From assembly GCA_037126765.1 (NCBI GenBank), contig JBBCBC010000025.1, forward strand, positions 11,067,639 through 11,131,638: a stretch of DNA of 64,000 bases, read 5' to 3'. Below, in pieces: positions 33,408 through 44,611 of this stretch (its first letter is position 1; the number at the start of each line of letters is the position of its first letter). The position numbers were made by a program, and so were the translations under genes. A model generated the notes under the pieces. It saw only the letters and a program-made list of their open reading frames with translations, made no database searches and was not told the DNA's origin. Source of the stretch: Stenogyne calaminthoides. Taxonomy: Eukaryota; Streptophyta; Magnoliopsida; Lamiales; Lamiaceae.

Positions 33408-35504
33408 TGTTGGTCCCATTGAACAGTCTTACACGTGTATGGGGGAATACACGTGTTCAAGTGTTTTAAAACTTTTCTTTTATCGAGGTCACTTTTGGGT
33501 CGTTATCCCGATGATTTGGTCCCGAGAAGACAAATCGCTCTGAGTCAAAGTCTATCTCGAGACAGTGATCCCGAAATTGCTTTCAGATACCTCGAGATAA
33601 TCCCAACCGAGTCCCGAGTTTTTTTCAGAGATCCCGAGTTGCTTGGATCGATAACTAACTTACTTGAACCCTCGGAAGAGTAAGTTCGGTTTGGTAACTA
33701 TCTGTTCTAGCTACTCGGATGTCTTGAAATGGTTGGCCCTTAGTTTATACTCGTTTTAAGCTTTTTTTGAAAACCTTCCTTTAATGGAATAGTGATTAGG
33801 CCGTGAATCAATTTATATGCAACTTCCAAATGATTGATTCCAACTGAAATATCGCGAAAATATGCTTTCAAAACAAAGTAATGCAACAGATAAATCAAGC
33901 AAAAATGCGAAAACAAAGAACACAAAGAAATTATAGTGGTTCGTAGACTCAAGCTCCTACGTTCACTCTCCCCGATCTCTTCGAGAGAAATTCACTAATC
34001 ACTTCCTAAGGCTTTCTGACTACCTCTGTAGTTTACTAACCTTTCTAATTTTGAGCTTTCTGACTACCTCTGTAGTTTACAAACTCAAAACTCACACAAG
34101 CTTTCTGTCTATCCAAGATAGATTACTCACTTCTCCTCTAGAGCTTTCTGACTACCTCAATGTAGTTTACTAACTCTTTACAACTCCAATCTCACCAACA
34201 ATCACACTCAAACTACCTTACAAAGGGTTTGGGGTTTCTTGGTTGGTTTCCAACTAGAATGAGATATCCTTTGCAATAAGAACAATGCAAAGGCTAGGAT
34301 ATCTCGACTAAGCTTTGGATATATCTTATCAAGCTAGGCTTAGTGGAATGATCTCTCTTCGATTTAAAGCACTTGGAAAATTCTTGGGTTTTCGAGTGCT
34401 TCAACTTGTAATAATAAGTTTGAGCTCTTGAGTTGCTTACAAATTTCCCGTAACCTTTCAATGTAGAAGATCACAAGTATTTATAGGCATACACCAAGGT
34501 TACTCTTGAAAAACTATCCGTTGGAGAGATAGCTCCGAGAGTTTCCTCTTATGGTGTGTGAGAAACGGCTATATTTAGGGTTTGACACTCCCTAACACGT
34601 TTTAGGCAATAACCTTTCATGTAGTCGGTCTTCACTTTTTGCAGTCTGGAACTTAGTACTTCTGACATTTTTCAGTGACTTTATCGTTGTCGATTAATCA
34701 GATGATAGTGCGATCTTTGTCTTCCTCTTTTTGACTTTTGTCTCCAGTTAAAGTTAGACAACTCAACGGCTCTTTTGGTTACAATCTCTGAGTGATATAA
34801 CCTTAACAACACTTTGTCTTAGTTCCTTTTGTCTGCATTTGAATGTCTTGGCAAATATCTATTTTTCTAAGGAATCGCGATCTTCTCAGTATTGCATCCT
34901 TCAGATAGATATGTTCAGTGCCTCGGAACATTCAGGTTTATACTGAGCATTCAGTACATTACTGACTCTTCAGTAATTACTGTGCCTTCAGTATTCTTGA
35001 TCTTGATTCTTGATTTTACATCTTACGTGTCTTGAGTCTTACGAGTCTTCAGGTCTTCTGAGTCTTCAGCGTCTTCTGAGTCTTCAGCGTCTTCTGAGTC
35101 TTCACAGATATCTTGGTAGTATCTTGAGTCTTCATCTTTGAGTCTTGATTCCTCGATTTCATCTTGAGTCTTGATATCTCGGCCATTTCTCGAAGTCTTG
35201 ATATCTCGATTTCATCAAAAACTTCATATCTCTCGCCACACCGATATCTTCGATTTCATCTATCGAACTTGAAACTTCACTTCATCTTCGAAACTTCGGT
35301 TTCTTCAGAAACTTACTGAGTTCTTCAAAATCTTCAGATCATAACCTGATCTATATCTGCTGACTATACATTTTGCAGATAACATCCTGAATACTCTAAA
35401 ACTTAATCCTGACTCATCTATCAAGATTATCCTGAACATGTCATACTCAGGGGTTTTGGGATCTAATCAAAATCATATATCTTTATTAAATTCATCTCCC
35501 AACA
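33408..35504 (-). repeat. 5' LTR of the SIRE-type element
   Basis: 2097 bp with TG...CA ends, TGTTGGTCCC on the left and CTCCCAACA on the right (plus-strand view). On the minus strand this LTR precedes the PBS and gag. Confidence 0.93.
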
Positions 35505-35509
35505 CCTTC

Positions 35510-36649
35510 CCTACATGGAGGAGGTTCACGACGCTTATTTTTGGCTCGACCCTTCCACTCCCCCAACCCCCCGATGGTTTTGGGGGCTATTTTTATCAGA
35601 AGTGTTGGGACCCGATTTCCTGGGATGTCTTTGCTGCTATTTCTCATCTTTTCACCTCCTTGGCCCTGTCTTCTGGCTTGAACTCTTGTTTTGTTACTCT
35701 CATCCCGAAAGTCGCAGACTCTATCAGGGTCACGGACTTCCGGTCGATTGTCATGGGTAACTTTATCTATAAGGTCTATACCAAGATTATTGCCACCGGG
35801 CTTGGCGGATTCATCGGGACTATTATCAGTGGCTCTCAGTATGGGTTTATCCTGGGTCGCCGGATTCACACTTGCATTGCTCTTGCCTCTGAGACGATCA
35901 ACAACCTCAACATGGGCAGACACGGTCTTATGGCGCTGAAGATTGACATTGCCAAGGCTTTTGACACCATTTCTTGGAGTTTTCTTCTTCACGTGCTTCG
36001 TTGCATGGACTTCTCTTCCAGATTCATTGACATGGTCTCTGGTATTCTCCATTCGACACACCTATCCATCTTGGTTAATGGTACCTCGCATGGTTATTTC
36101 TCCTACTCCCGGGGGGTTCGTCAGGGGGGTCCGCTTTCTCCCCTTCTTTTTTGCCTTGCTGAAGAGGCTCTGGTTCGTTGGTTTGACCATAGTGTTGCTA
36201 CCTCTCGTCTTACTGTCCACCGCAGTCTCCCTCGGCATCTTCTTTATGCCGATGATATCATGTTTTTCCTCGAGGCCACTCAGGCCAATGGCCGTCATAT
36301 TCGGCAGCTTCTTGATGATTATGGTTGGGTTTCAGGTCCAGTTTTCAGTCCTTCAAAGTCCCGGGTCTTCTATGGTGCTAAAGTGACTGATCGCATGAAG
36401 ATTTTCATTAGTTGTTGCACTTCTATCTCCACTGGTTCCCTCCCCTTCACCTATCTTGGTGTTCCCGTCTTTGAGGGCTCTCCCAAAGGTAGTCATCTTA
36501 TGGCCGTGGCTGACTCGGTTATTCAGAAGTTTTCCAGATGGACGGGCAATTCCCTATCTCTTGCTGGTAGACGTTGTCTCATCAATAGTGTCATCACGAG
36601 TTCTCTGGTTCACACTATGATGGCTACAAATGGCCTAAGCAGTTGTTGA
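35510..36649 (+). pseudogene. LINE ORF2, reverse transcriptase domain
   Basis: Resumes immediately after the copia insertion: PDGFGGYFYQ-like start, LNSCFVTLIPKVADSIRVTD, FRSIVMGNFIYKVYTKIIAT, GSQYGFILGRRIHTCI, LKIDIAKAFDTISWSFLLHV (motif A Asp), RQGGPLSPLLFCLAEEAL (motif B), LLYADDIMFF (catalytic YADD at about 36244-36256) and PFTYLGVPVF. Over 370 residues are open, so this is the best preserved part of the LINE. The first ~25 residues of the longest open reading are copia LTR, not LINE. A frameshift at about 36625 ends it. The domain performs target-primed reverse transcription. Confidence 0.93.
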
Positions 36650-37791
36650 ATAAAATTGAGACTGTCATTCGCAACTTCCTATGGACTGGCAATATCTCGA
36701 AGAAGGGCTTCTACAATGTGGATTGGGCTCGCTGTTGCGCTCCTACTACCGAGGGTGGCCTTTTCATCCGTTCGATCAGACTTGCGAATGCTTCTTTCAT
36801 TTGTAAGCTAACTTAGGACACCGTCACCTCCACTGATGACACCACCCGTTTGCTTCGGGACCGTTACTTCACTAAGAATGGCACGCCTCGAAATTTTCAA
36901 CGCCGGTCTTCTATTCGGACGGCTCTTCATGCTCATGTTAGGAGGATTGAGGAGGGTTCTTACTGGCTGATTGGGAGACACTCGAAGGTCAAATTCTAGA
37001 CAAAAAATTGGTTGGATTACCGTCTGGTTGACCGCATTAATTTGCCTCCGGACTTCTTACATCACTATGACTGCGCTGTTGGGGACTATTTTATAGAGGG
37101 GGTTTGGTACACTAGCTATTTCATCACAACCCACCTTGACTTGGTTATGGATATCTTACAGACTCCGATTCACGAGATGGATCAACGAATTTGGCCAGAA
37201 TCTGCCACTGGTAATCTTACCTCGAGAAGGGCTTATGACCTTCTATATTCCCCTCTTCTCCAGAAGTCTTGGGCTCCCTGGCTTTGGCCTTTCATCCCTC
37301 CCTTACGTAGTACCACTGTCTGGCGCACCATTTGGAATAAATTGCCTACCTCTTATGTGGTTTCTCGTATTTTAGCTATTTCGAGCCCCACGATCTGCCC
37401 GCTTTGCCTTTGTGCATCTGAAACTCAGGAACACATCCTCACGGAATGCAGGTTTACTCGTTCTCTTCTCACTTCTATATCTGATATCTTCAGTATTCAG
37501 CTATGCTTTGATAGGGGCTTCTCTAGCTTTGTTTTACTGGCCCAGAAGGTGACCCGGACTAAGCAGATCAAGAATCTCTGGCACCTCACCTTCATCACCA
37601 CGGTTTGGGCCATTTGGAAGACTCGGTGTACGGCTATTTTTGATGATGTCCGTCCCTCTCATCATGGCTGTATGGTCCTTATTCTTGGACTTGTTCGTGA
37701 GATTCAACACTTCAAAGTTGGGACTATGCATGGCATCGATGATTTACTCATTTGTAGGAGGCTTGTTTCATTGTCCCAAAACCCACCTTGA
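36650..37791 (+). pseudogene. LINE ORF2, connector and zf-RVT zinc-binding domain
   Basis: 36640-37010 reads, with two TAG stops where Trp is expected, KWPKQLLNKIETVIRNFLWT, CCAPTTEGGLFIRSIRLANA, then WLDYRLVDRINLPPDF. The zf-RVT domain is at about 37210-37480 (AYDLLYSPLLQKSWAPW, VWRTIWNKLPTSYVVSRILA, CPLCLCASETQEHILTECRF), giving C-x2-C...H-x4-C spacing typical of plant LINE proteins. The reading ends SLSQNPP at 37789-37791. Confidence 0.88.
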
Positions 37792-38236
37792 TGACTACGG
37801 TGGTTCGTTGGAGGCGCCGCTTCTCGATGCTACAAAATTTGAATGTAGATGGCGAGTCTTTATACGGGTTGCATTTTTGGGTTGTGTTGTCCGAATTCTA
37901 GAGGGTTGTTTGTTCTTTGATTCTCGGTCACTCTTGGGAGCGGTATTGCTTTTCTTTGAGATTTCTTTTGGTATGCATGGTGTTGTCTTTGCTCGGGCCG
38001 GGGGTTGGACTAACATTTGGTTGGAGACCGATTGTCGATTGTCATCAAAGTTCTTACTTGCAAGTGGCGGGATATCCGTTGGAGGCTCAAAGCCACCGAA
38101 CGGTTTTGCCGAGGCTGTCTAATGTTACCCTCATTTGTTTCCCATATTCATAGAGAGGGAATTCCATTCTTGATTTACTTGCCAAATTACACTATGACAA
38201 TGTTTGGATTGGGGTTGTCCCGATTTTCTCTGTGAT
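37792..38236 (+). pseudogene. LINE ORF2, RNase H-like domain
   Basis: Pieces of a plant-LINE RNase H are readable in three frames: FARAGGWTNIWLETDCRLSS (the ETDC Asp), CKWRDIRWRLKATERFCRGC and FVSHIHREGIPFLIYLPNYT (the SHIxREGN-x-x-AD-x-LA signature). It would remove RNA from the hybrid. Frameshifts near 38040 and 38160 break it. Confidence 0.8.
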
Positions 38237-38540
38237 AAGCTTTATTCTTATATGAATAAGGACTACTTTCGTTTTTTTGAAGTAGTCCTGTTTAGAAGGA
38301 GTTTCCTTTTCCCTTCGACCGGGGTTTTTGCCCCAAGGGGTTTTACCACGCAAGGTTTTTAGTGGGGTCATGCGCCTCCACGGTCTGTGTACTTATGGCT
38401 CTTGGTTTTTTCTTTTTATTTTTTAGGTATCGTTTATTTGCCTTTTCTTTTTTGATGATGTTCTGTGGTGTTTGTATTTGTAGTGTGGCCACACATACAC
38501 CTCTATTTAAACCAACCCACCTATTATTTTCTTTTTATGA
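38237..38540 (+). other. LINE 3' UTR and right target-site duplication
   Basis: Contains CCTTCGACCGGGGTTTTTGC and the TTTTACCACGCAAGG phrase common at plant L1 3' ends, then T-rich sequence. The right target duplication is at 38517-38540, pairing with 17690-17714. Confidence 0.8.
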
Positions 38541-38878
38541 TGTGAAGCCTCACAGGTTTGGAAAATTATAAAGATTTAATTTCACATGGTGCAGACTTTT
38601 TAGATGAGATGAACTTTTTTTTAATAATATTAAGGTCCGCTTAGTTGGGGTAATGAAAAGTGGGTAATGGAAATCACTTCTATTGATGTTGTTTGGTAGT
38701 TTTGATACACAAGTAATGAGAATAGAAGTGAGCAATTGATTACCCTCACCAACTCAACTCATCTCACACATGATACCCATTGTTGATTTTCTAATCAAGC
38801 AATAAGAATGCAATCAATAACCCTTAGTGATTGATCCCAAACGATACCCATTAACATTATCATTCCCTAGTCATACTT
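38541..38878. other. Non-coding DNA, possible MITE
   Basis: No gene. The segment about 38630-38870 begins GGTCCGCTTAGTTGGGGTAA and contains several near-inverted TAATG/CATTA-rich words (GGGTAATGG, ACCCATTA), as in some Tourist/hAT MITEs. Termini are not clear. Confidence 0.35.
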
Positions 38879-40818
38879 TGACAACGATTAGCAAATCACC
38901 GTTGAATTGGTGATTGAGAAAACTTCTATATATATACAATGGATACAACAAAATCCACAATTAATGGGAGATATATACAGGAAAGAATTAAATACAAAAA
39001 GATATGGTCAAAATAAAATCACAATCACTAATTCATCTTATTACCCCATTGCTGCGTGGGATGAAGGCACACGCAAAGCTTGGATCGTAGAAACTCAAAA
39101 GCAGGACGAGGAAGGCTCTTCGTAAAGATATCCGCCAACTGTAAGTCGGACGGAACAAATTGTGTGATCAACTTTCCGAATGACACAAGCTCACGGACAA
39201 AGTGATAATCAAGATCAATGTGCTTGGCCCGTTTGTGGGCATCAGGATTCTGACTGAGGAAGATAGCACTCTTGTTATCACACAAAAGAGTGGGGCGAGA
39301 AGATGGTAGAGCACGAAGCTCTTGAAGAAGATTCGTCACCCAAACAAGATCGAAAGTAATCAGAGGTTGATTCACGCACTCCAAGAAATAAGATTACCCC
39401 CAATAAAGATCGAATAACCATAAGTCGAACTACGAGTCTCGGGGCATCGTGCCCAGTCGGCATCAGAGTAGCCTAAGATGGATGAATTAGGACGCCGTGT
39501 GAAAGAGAGGCCAAAATGAACAGTACCCTTGACATAACAAAGGATACGCTTCACAGCTAAGAAGTGATCATCGCGAAAAGGAAAGTGAAGGAATTTACTA
39601 ACTCAGCTAACCGCATATGAAAGATCAAGACGAGTGATGGTCAGATACTGAAGGTCCCCAACAAGAGATCTGTACAAAGTGGGATCACGGAACGGGACAC
39701 CATCACTAACAAGAGATTCACCGGCTGCAAGAGGGGTGGAAACGGGCTTAGAGTCTAGAAGCTCAACCCGTTCAAGAATGTCATGAGCATATTTAGCTTG
39801 GCCAACAAACAGTCCGTCGGATGTATAAGAAACTTCAAGGTCAAGGAAGTAATTAAGACGGCCAAGATCCTTGATAGCAAACTCTCGATGAGTACGAGAA
39901 ATAAAATCTCGTAACAAGGATGAGTCATTCTCTGTGACAATAATATCATCTACGTACAACAATAAATATATGATAGATGTACCTCGATGAAAGTGGAAAA
40001 GAGACGAATCACAACGACTCTGAAGAAAGCCCAAGCTGGAGAGGTATGAACTAAAAAGCTGAAACCAAGCTAGTGGAGAAATCCAAATCGGAAAAAGGAG
40101 TTGAGGACGGTGCTCGAGAGAAAGGAAAACATTGTTCGTCAAATTGTGCATGACGAGTGATGAAAACCCGAGAGGAGTCCGGATCAAAGCAACGAAAACC
40201 CTTGTAGATGCTGCTATAACCCAAGTAAATACAAGGGCGGCTGCAGGGTTCCAATTTGTGGGTTGCATAATTTCGGAGATAAGGAAATACGCGACACCCA
40301 AACGGCTTCAAGTTCGCATAATTCGGAACGTAGCCAGAGAGAAGCTGAAATGGAGAAGAATCATGCAGTAGAGGGGAAGGCAACCTGTTAATCACTAAAA
40401 CAGCAGTAGCAAAAGCATCGAACCAGAGAGATGCAGGGGCATGAGCGTGAAATAACATAGATAAACCAATTTCAGTTATGTGACGATGCTTACGTTCTGC
40501 CCTACCGTTTTGCTGTGGTGTGTAAGGGCAAGAAAGACAATGATGGATGTCATTCAAGTCCATAAAGGCACGCACCCTAGAATTCACAAACTCTGTCCCA
40601 CCATCACTCTGAAACATTTTTATTTTACGGCTAAACTGATTGCAGACAAAGGCATGAAAACGAACCAGCACTTCATAAAACTCAGATTTAGCACGTAACA
40701 GATAAATCCATGAAAAACGAGAGAAATCATCCACAAATATAACATAATAGCAAAACCCATCAGATGTAGTAACAGGTGCAGGACCCCATAAATCGCAATG
40801 TATTAAATCAAGAACACG
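38879..40818 (-). mobile_element. Truncated Ty1/copia element with 149-bp LTR (Ale/Retrofit-like)
   Basis: One short LTR-like segment (38879-39027, TG...CA) abuts RNase H. The 5' part, from the LTR through gag and protease, is missing beyond about 40818, and no second LTR or target duplication was found. The coding part is described separately. Lineage is inferred from the very short LTR and the sequence style of integrase and RNase H. Confidence 0.7.
39028..40818 (-). pseudogene. Copia integrase, partial RT and RNase H
   Basis: 40818-40112: integrase core from VLDLIHCDLWGPAPVTTSDG through FVDDFSRFSWIYLLRAKS, FQSDGGTEFVNSRVRAFMDL (second Asp) and CPYTPQQNGRAERKHRHITE (catalytic Glu). The polyprotein then jumps near 40110 into the second half of RT (PLAWFQLFSSYLSSLGFLQS, LLLYVDDIIVTENDSSLLRD), so about 450 residues including the RT fingers are deleted. 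RNase H follows (39560-39028): ILGYSDADWARCPETRSSTY, LPSSRPTLLCDNKSAIFLSQ and HKRAKHIDLDYHFVRELV, ending with a stop at 39028-39030. Several frameshifts occur. Confidence 0.9.
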
Positions 40819-41314
40819 TTATAGGTTTGATTCTCATTGAAAGCAACTCCACTCATATTAAATTGTCTATTCGATGGACCTCCCATCCAAATAATGGAGC
40901 AAGAGAGGACACATAGGGATAAAAATCATATTCAAATATTTTTCTTTATCATGAGAAGATAAATATATCTTGTCCCACATGGGCATTTCATAATTTACAT
41001 GCCACGCAAAGTTTCACAACTACTTTCCAATAACATCAATATAGTGTTAAAAAAATCGCAACAAAGTTTTCTTATCATTTTATCTTCTCTCCTTTAGTGC
41101 CTTTAGTGTTATATATATGCGAATTTTTGTAGTTCTCTGCTTTTATCTAGTATTAATGTAGCTAATTCAAATAATTCAACACGTATAAAATGTACGTTAT
41201 AACTTATACGTACGCATTAAAAAGAAGATAAATATTTATATACATCAATTGCACAATATAACTGATATCTATTTCTTAAAAAAAGTAATTAATTTGTTTT
41301 TCCAATAAATAGTA

Positions 41315-41548
41315 CTCCATCCGTCCCCCCAAAGTCTTCCAAGTGGTTAAAAACATGTTTTACGAAAATATAAATTAAGTCCATTTATAAATAACATAAT
41401 TGATTGTGAGTAAAGTATAATGATAACTTGAGTAATTAAGTGATTATTGGATGATTAAAAAAAAAATTGTGCCCATAAACATATTTAATCTTCATTTTCA
41501 TAAAACATATTTCAACCTACTGAGCATATTTTTGGGGGACAGAGGGAG
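41315..41548. mobile_element. Stowaway-like MITE
   Basis: Terminal inverted repeats CTCCATCCGTCCCCCCAAA on the left and CTCCCTCTGTCCCCCAAAA read from the right. TA target duplications flank it (41313-41314 and 41549-41550). 234 bp, AT-rich, no coding capacity: a Tc1/mariner-derived non-autonomous element. Confidence 0.88.
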
Positions 41549-42437
41549 TACTAGTTTATTTTGTAAAAAAGACTACAATACAGTAGGTTTATAAGTCACC
41601 TGAACAATGGCTTTAATTACTACATATAAGATTTGTATAAACAAAAAGTTGACAAAGTCTGTACACTTGCTGGAAAGTAGGTGATTTCATTTAAAAATAT
41701 AGTACACTAGGTTAACGATCAAATTTGAGGATAGTTCATTTGATTTTTAAAATATGTACGTCATTTTTTGCACTGATATGGGTTTGGTAGAACTGACGGC
41801 TGAAATAGCTCCACCTTATAATTATATTTAAACATAATTATATTTGAATAGTTTCTGATTTCCTTTAGAAAGTGATTTGACAATAACATGCATTCGAATC
41901 AGGTCAACTGATTTTCCCTAGGAGTTTGCGCAAGAGAAAAATAGAAAAACTAGCTCCCAATTTGTGTTACTATAAAGATAAATATATATTATTGTAAGGT
42001 AGTTATGTATTGCTACATGATGATGAAAATAAAGTTATTAATTCAATGATGTAATTTGGTGGTATGTGTAGTTAGTCACAGGTCTGAAGAAGAAGCAGAT
42101 AAAAAACAGGGAAAAACAAGTCTGAAAGAATGTCATTTAATTTGTTCATACAGTAACACACATTTCTCTTTATAGTAACACAATTGAGTTCGTATAATAA
42201 CACAATTTTCATATCTTATAGAGAAACATGCTACTAAAAGGCAAGTATGCTTTATTTGTCCTTATATTAATACATACATGTATATATAAGAATAATGTTT
42301 GTCATTTTTATAATAATATCGTGTGGACTTGGAGCAAGTTTTATTGTTCTATTTTTTTATGCTTGTAATTTTAGTAAAAAAAACTTGTCTCAGTGCATTA
42401 CCAATAAAAATCTAACACTTTTTCTTGTATTAATTGT

Positions 42438-42615
42438 TTTTTTTTATCGACAAAGTTAGTTGTTAAGTAGTTAAGACACCAAGACCCCAAACACTCCACA
42501 AATTCACCAAGCCACCTTATAACTCCAATAATTCCAAATTGCTCCCAAAGGAATCGAACCCAAGCCTCCAACTCAATTGAGGAACTGCATGGCCAAAGTA
42601 AATTTAAGCCACCTG
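42438..42615 (-). mobile_element. tRNA-derived SINE with 19-bp target-site duplication
   Basis: On the minus strand it begins CAGGTGGCTTAAATTTACTT, has a clean RNA polymerase III B box GGTTCGATTCC (42550-42560) and a downstream GAGCAATTTGGAATTATTGG region, and ends with an A-run tail at its left edge. A perfect 19-bp duplication TTTTTCTTGTATTAATTGT flanks it at 42419-42437 and 42616-42634. The A box is imperfect. Intact ends and perfect duplication suggest a fairly recent insertion. Confidence 0.88.
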
Positions 42616-43662
42616 TTTTTTCTTGTATTAATTGTATTTATTTTAGTCCGTCTGATTTAATGGTCATAGCTCCGTCATTGAGCAAAAGGAATACATTTTT
42701 AGCATTCATTCATATGGGAATGAAGTGGCTGAAAATGATTTTTCTTTTGAGGTAATTTAATTTTTTTGAGTATGTTTAGTATGAAAATTTTCATGTATGA
42801 AAATCTATAAAATTGCTTTAAATCAACTATCTACATCCTAAACACTAAAATAATGAACCCTAAATTATGACTTATTCGAGCAGGTGAACCATGAATCACT
42901 TGGGCCGAAAAAACCATGAAACCACTCAATTTTGTCTTTACCTTCACCAATTACGAAATTTAGTTGTAAATTAAAGTTTTTTTCATGTATTTAAAATTTT
43001 CATACTAGACTTTGTCTTTAATTTTTGAGTAAGTCTTATGCATCTAATCGCGACGCGTGCACTCGTAAGACATTTTAAGATCATGTAATTTGTTATAATT
43101 TGAAAATGTAACTTGTTTACATTGAATCTTTTAGTATTAACAAGTTGCATCTTTTTAATATAATAAATTTTATAATTTTAATATACAATATATGAGACAT
43201 AGTCTTGACTTGTATTTAATACAATCCTTAATTTAGGGCCGATTTTTTTTTAGACCAATAAATTGAGGCAACAATTTATTTGCATCACTTTGTTAGATGA
43301 GATCTGGGGCAAATTGCCCGAAACCAAACTAAATATCACGTATTGGACTGATATCATACATGATGTGGTCATTGTGGGCGTCCAATCACACAATTAACTA
43401 TAAATTATTTCAAAATTCAAGTAAAATTAATCTAATTATTTTAAAATAGAATATTCAAATTTCTGAAGATCAGTTTTTTTTTTTTTTTAAATCTTAATAT
43501 AAAAAGGCGTAAAGATATTAATAATAAAAAACTAGTACGTATACCAGAGTACTACGCGGTTTAGATAAATTTGATATTATTAATTTTATTTATTTATTTA
43601 ATATAAAAAAAATTCGCAATTCGTGAACTTTTTTGAAGATGGTGAATGCTCGTCGAGGCCCC

Positions 43663-43956
43663 TTAGATGATCCTATTTTTCTCGATGCTTTTGACGACAA
43701 TTTTAAGTTGATGTAAACTCCCATGGTCGCTTTTTTGATTTATTCGGCGAACAATGTGTTGACCAAATCGTTGGTAAGTTGCCCTGCGTTCTTCAACCCA
43801 AAAGGCTTTCTTAGCTAGTAATACACATTTTTTTTTTTTCTCGGTGAGGAAAGAGGTGTACTTGACATCTTCCTCAAACATTGGGATTTGATGGTAACCC
43901 GTAAAAGCATCAATGAAAGACATCATTTCGTGTCTGACGGTGTTGTCCATCATTTT
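43663..43956 (-). pseudogene. Ty3/gypsy reverse transcriptase relic
   Basis: The reading MMDNTVRHEMMSFIDAFTGY, HQIPMFEEDVKYTSFLTEKK, then RRATYQRF resembles the gypsy RT segment with the D-A-F-x-G-Y-H-Q-I motif (motif A Asp) followed by the F-L-T-x-K and A-T-Y-Q-R landmarks. A frame slip at an A run (43829-43841 region) scrambles the part between them, and only about 100 residues remain. It resembles Athila/Tat-type RT but is too short for a lineage call. No LTR or other gypsy domain lies nearby, so it is a fragment beside the left end of the large CACTA element. Confidence 0.78.
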
Positions 43957-44149
43957 ATGGATTGATGTGGTAATAGATCGGATAAGACAATAATGGATTC
44001 TAACTCCTCAATCCAATGATTAAACCTGTAATGCAATTAAATACTAGAAAGCTATTAAATGTAAGAAGAATTGCTGAGTTTGTTAGGTTTAGATTTAAGG
44101 TTAATTGTTTATTGTGTTTTAAATGTAGTTTTTACACTACAAAAAAAAT

Positions 44150-44600
44150 GAGTTTTAGAGACGGAAAAACCGTCTCAAAACTCTAGTTGAGACGGATTTG
44201 CGACGTTTTTTTTTTCCGTCTCTAAATCAGGCGTCTCAAATTTAGAGACGGTTTTCCAAGATTCCGTCTCAAATCTGAGATGGTTTTAAACGTCTCAAAT
44301 TCGTCCCTAATTTGGGACGGTTTAAACCGTCAAAAATCGACCTTGATCCACCCCATTTCGGTCAAATTTCCATCACTATTCCGCTCGAATTGCTCTCTAT
44401 TTGAGACGGTTAAAACCGCCTCAAATATCGTATAAATTATGATGAAAAAAACCGCTCCTAAACCATTGATATTTGAGACTAAAAAAACCATCGAAATTTG
44501 GGGACGAAAAAACGCTCAAAATAAAAAATGTAATAAAATACTTGGCGGATATTTGAGACTTGATTTGAGACGGCAAAAACCATATCAAATTAGCAATTTT
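44150..44600. repeat. Left subterminal repeat array of the CACTA element
   Basis: More than ten direct and inverted copies of a GAGACGGTTTAAACCGTCTC-like unit and its half sites. Such arrays are bound by the TNPA-type protein in En/Spm. Confidence 0.88.
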
Positions 44601-44611
44601 TTTTAAATGGC

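Larger units (their letters stand above)
21628..35504 (-). mobile_element. SIRE/Maximus-type Ty1/copia retrotransposon inserted in the LINE
   Basis: LTRs at 33408-35504 (5') and 21628-23677 (3') flank, on the minus strand, gag, protease, integrase, RT and a 3' block of extra ORFs. A 5-bp target duplication CCTTC (21623-21627 and 35505-35509) interrupts the LINE between its endonuclease and RT. The outer end of the left LTR is mutated (CGCTTGG in place of TGTTGG). Pol is incomplete: RT stops abruptly near 28128 and RNase H is missing. The extra 3' ORFs occupy the env-like position that characterises SIRE elements. All genes are frameshifted. Confidence 0.92.
17715..38516 (+). mobile_element. 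Full-length L1-type LINE, split by a SIRE-type copia element
   Basis: Once the 13.9-kb copia insertion is discounted the LINE is about 6.9 kb. Its order is ORF1 (DUF4283 plus CCHC knuckle), endonuclease, reverse transcriptase, zf-RVT zinc-binding domain, RNase H and 3' UTR. The 3' UTR carries the CGACCGGGGTTTTTGCCCCA and ACCACGCAAGGTTTTTAGTG phrases seen in many plant L1 elements. No poly(A) tail is visible before the right target duplication. All coding parts carry frameshifts or stops, for example two TGG-to-TAG-type stops near 36815 and 36998. Confidence 0.9.
40819..43640. other. AT-rich DNA with no genes, hosting a MITE and a SINE
   Basis: Apart from the elements at 41315-41548 and 42438-42615 I see no coding potential, only short AT-rich ORFs and homopolymer runs (for example T at about 43471-43488). 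Confidence 0.7.

Noticed and set aside
35438..35509. N-terminal ~25 residues of the open frame leading into the LINE RT
   Set aside because: This part is copia LTR sequence, shown by its duplicate at 23611-23677; the RT does not start there.
38879..39027. Certain LTR with defined target duplication
   Set aside because: TG...CA ends and position next to RNase H support an LTR, but no second copy or target duplication was found, so only moderate confidence is given within the element call.
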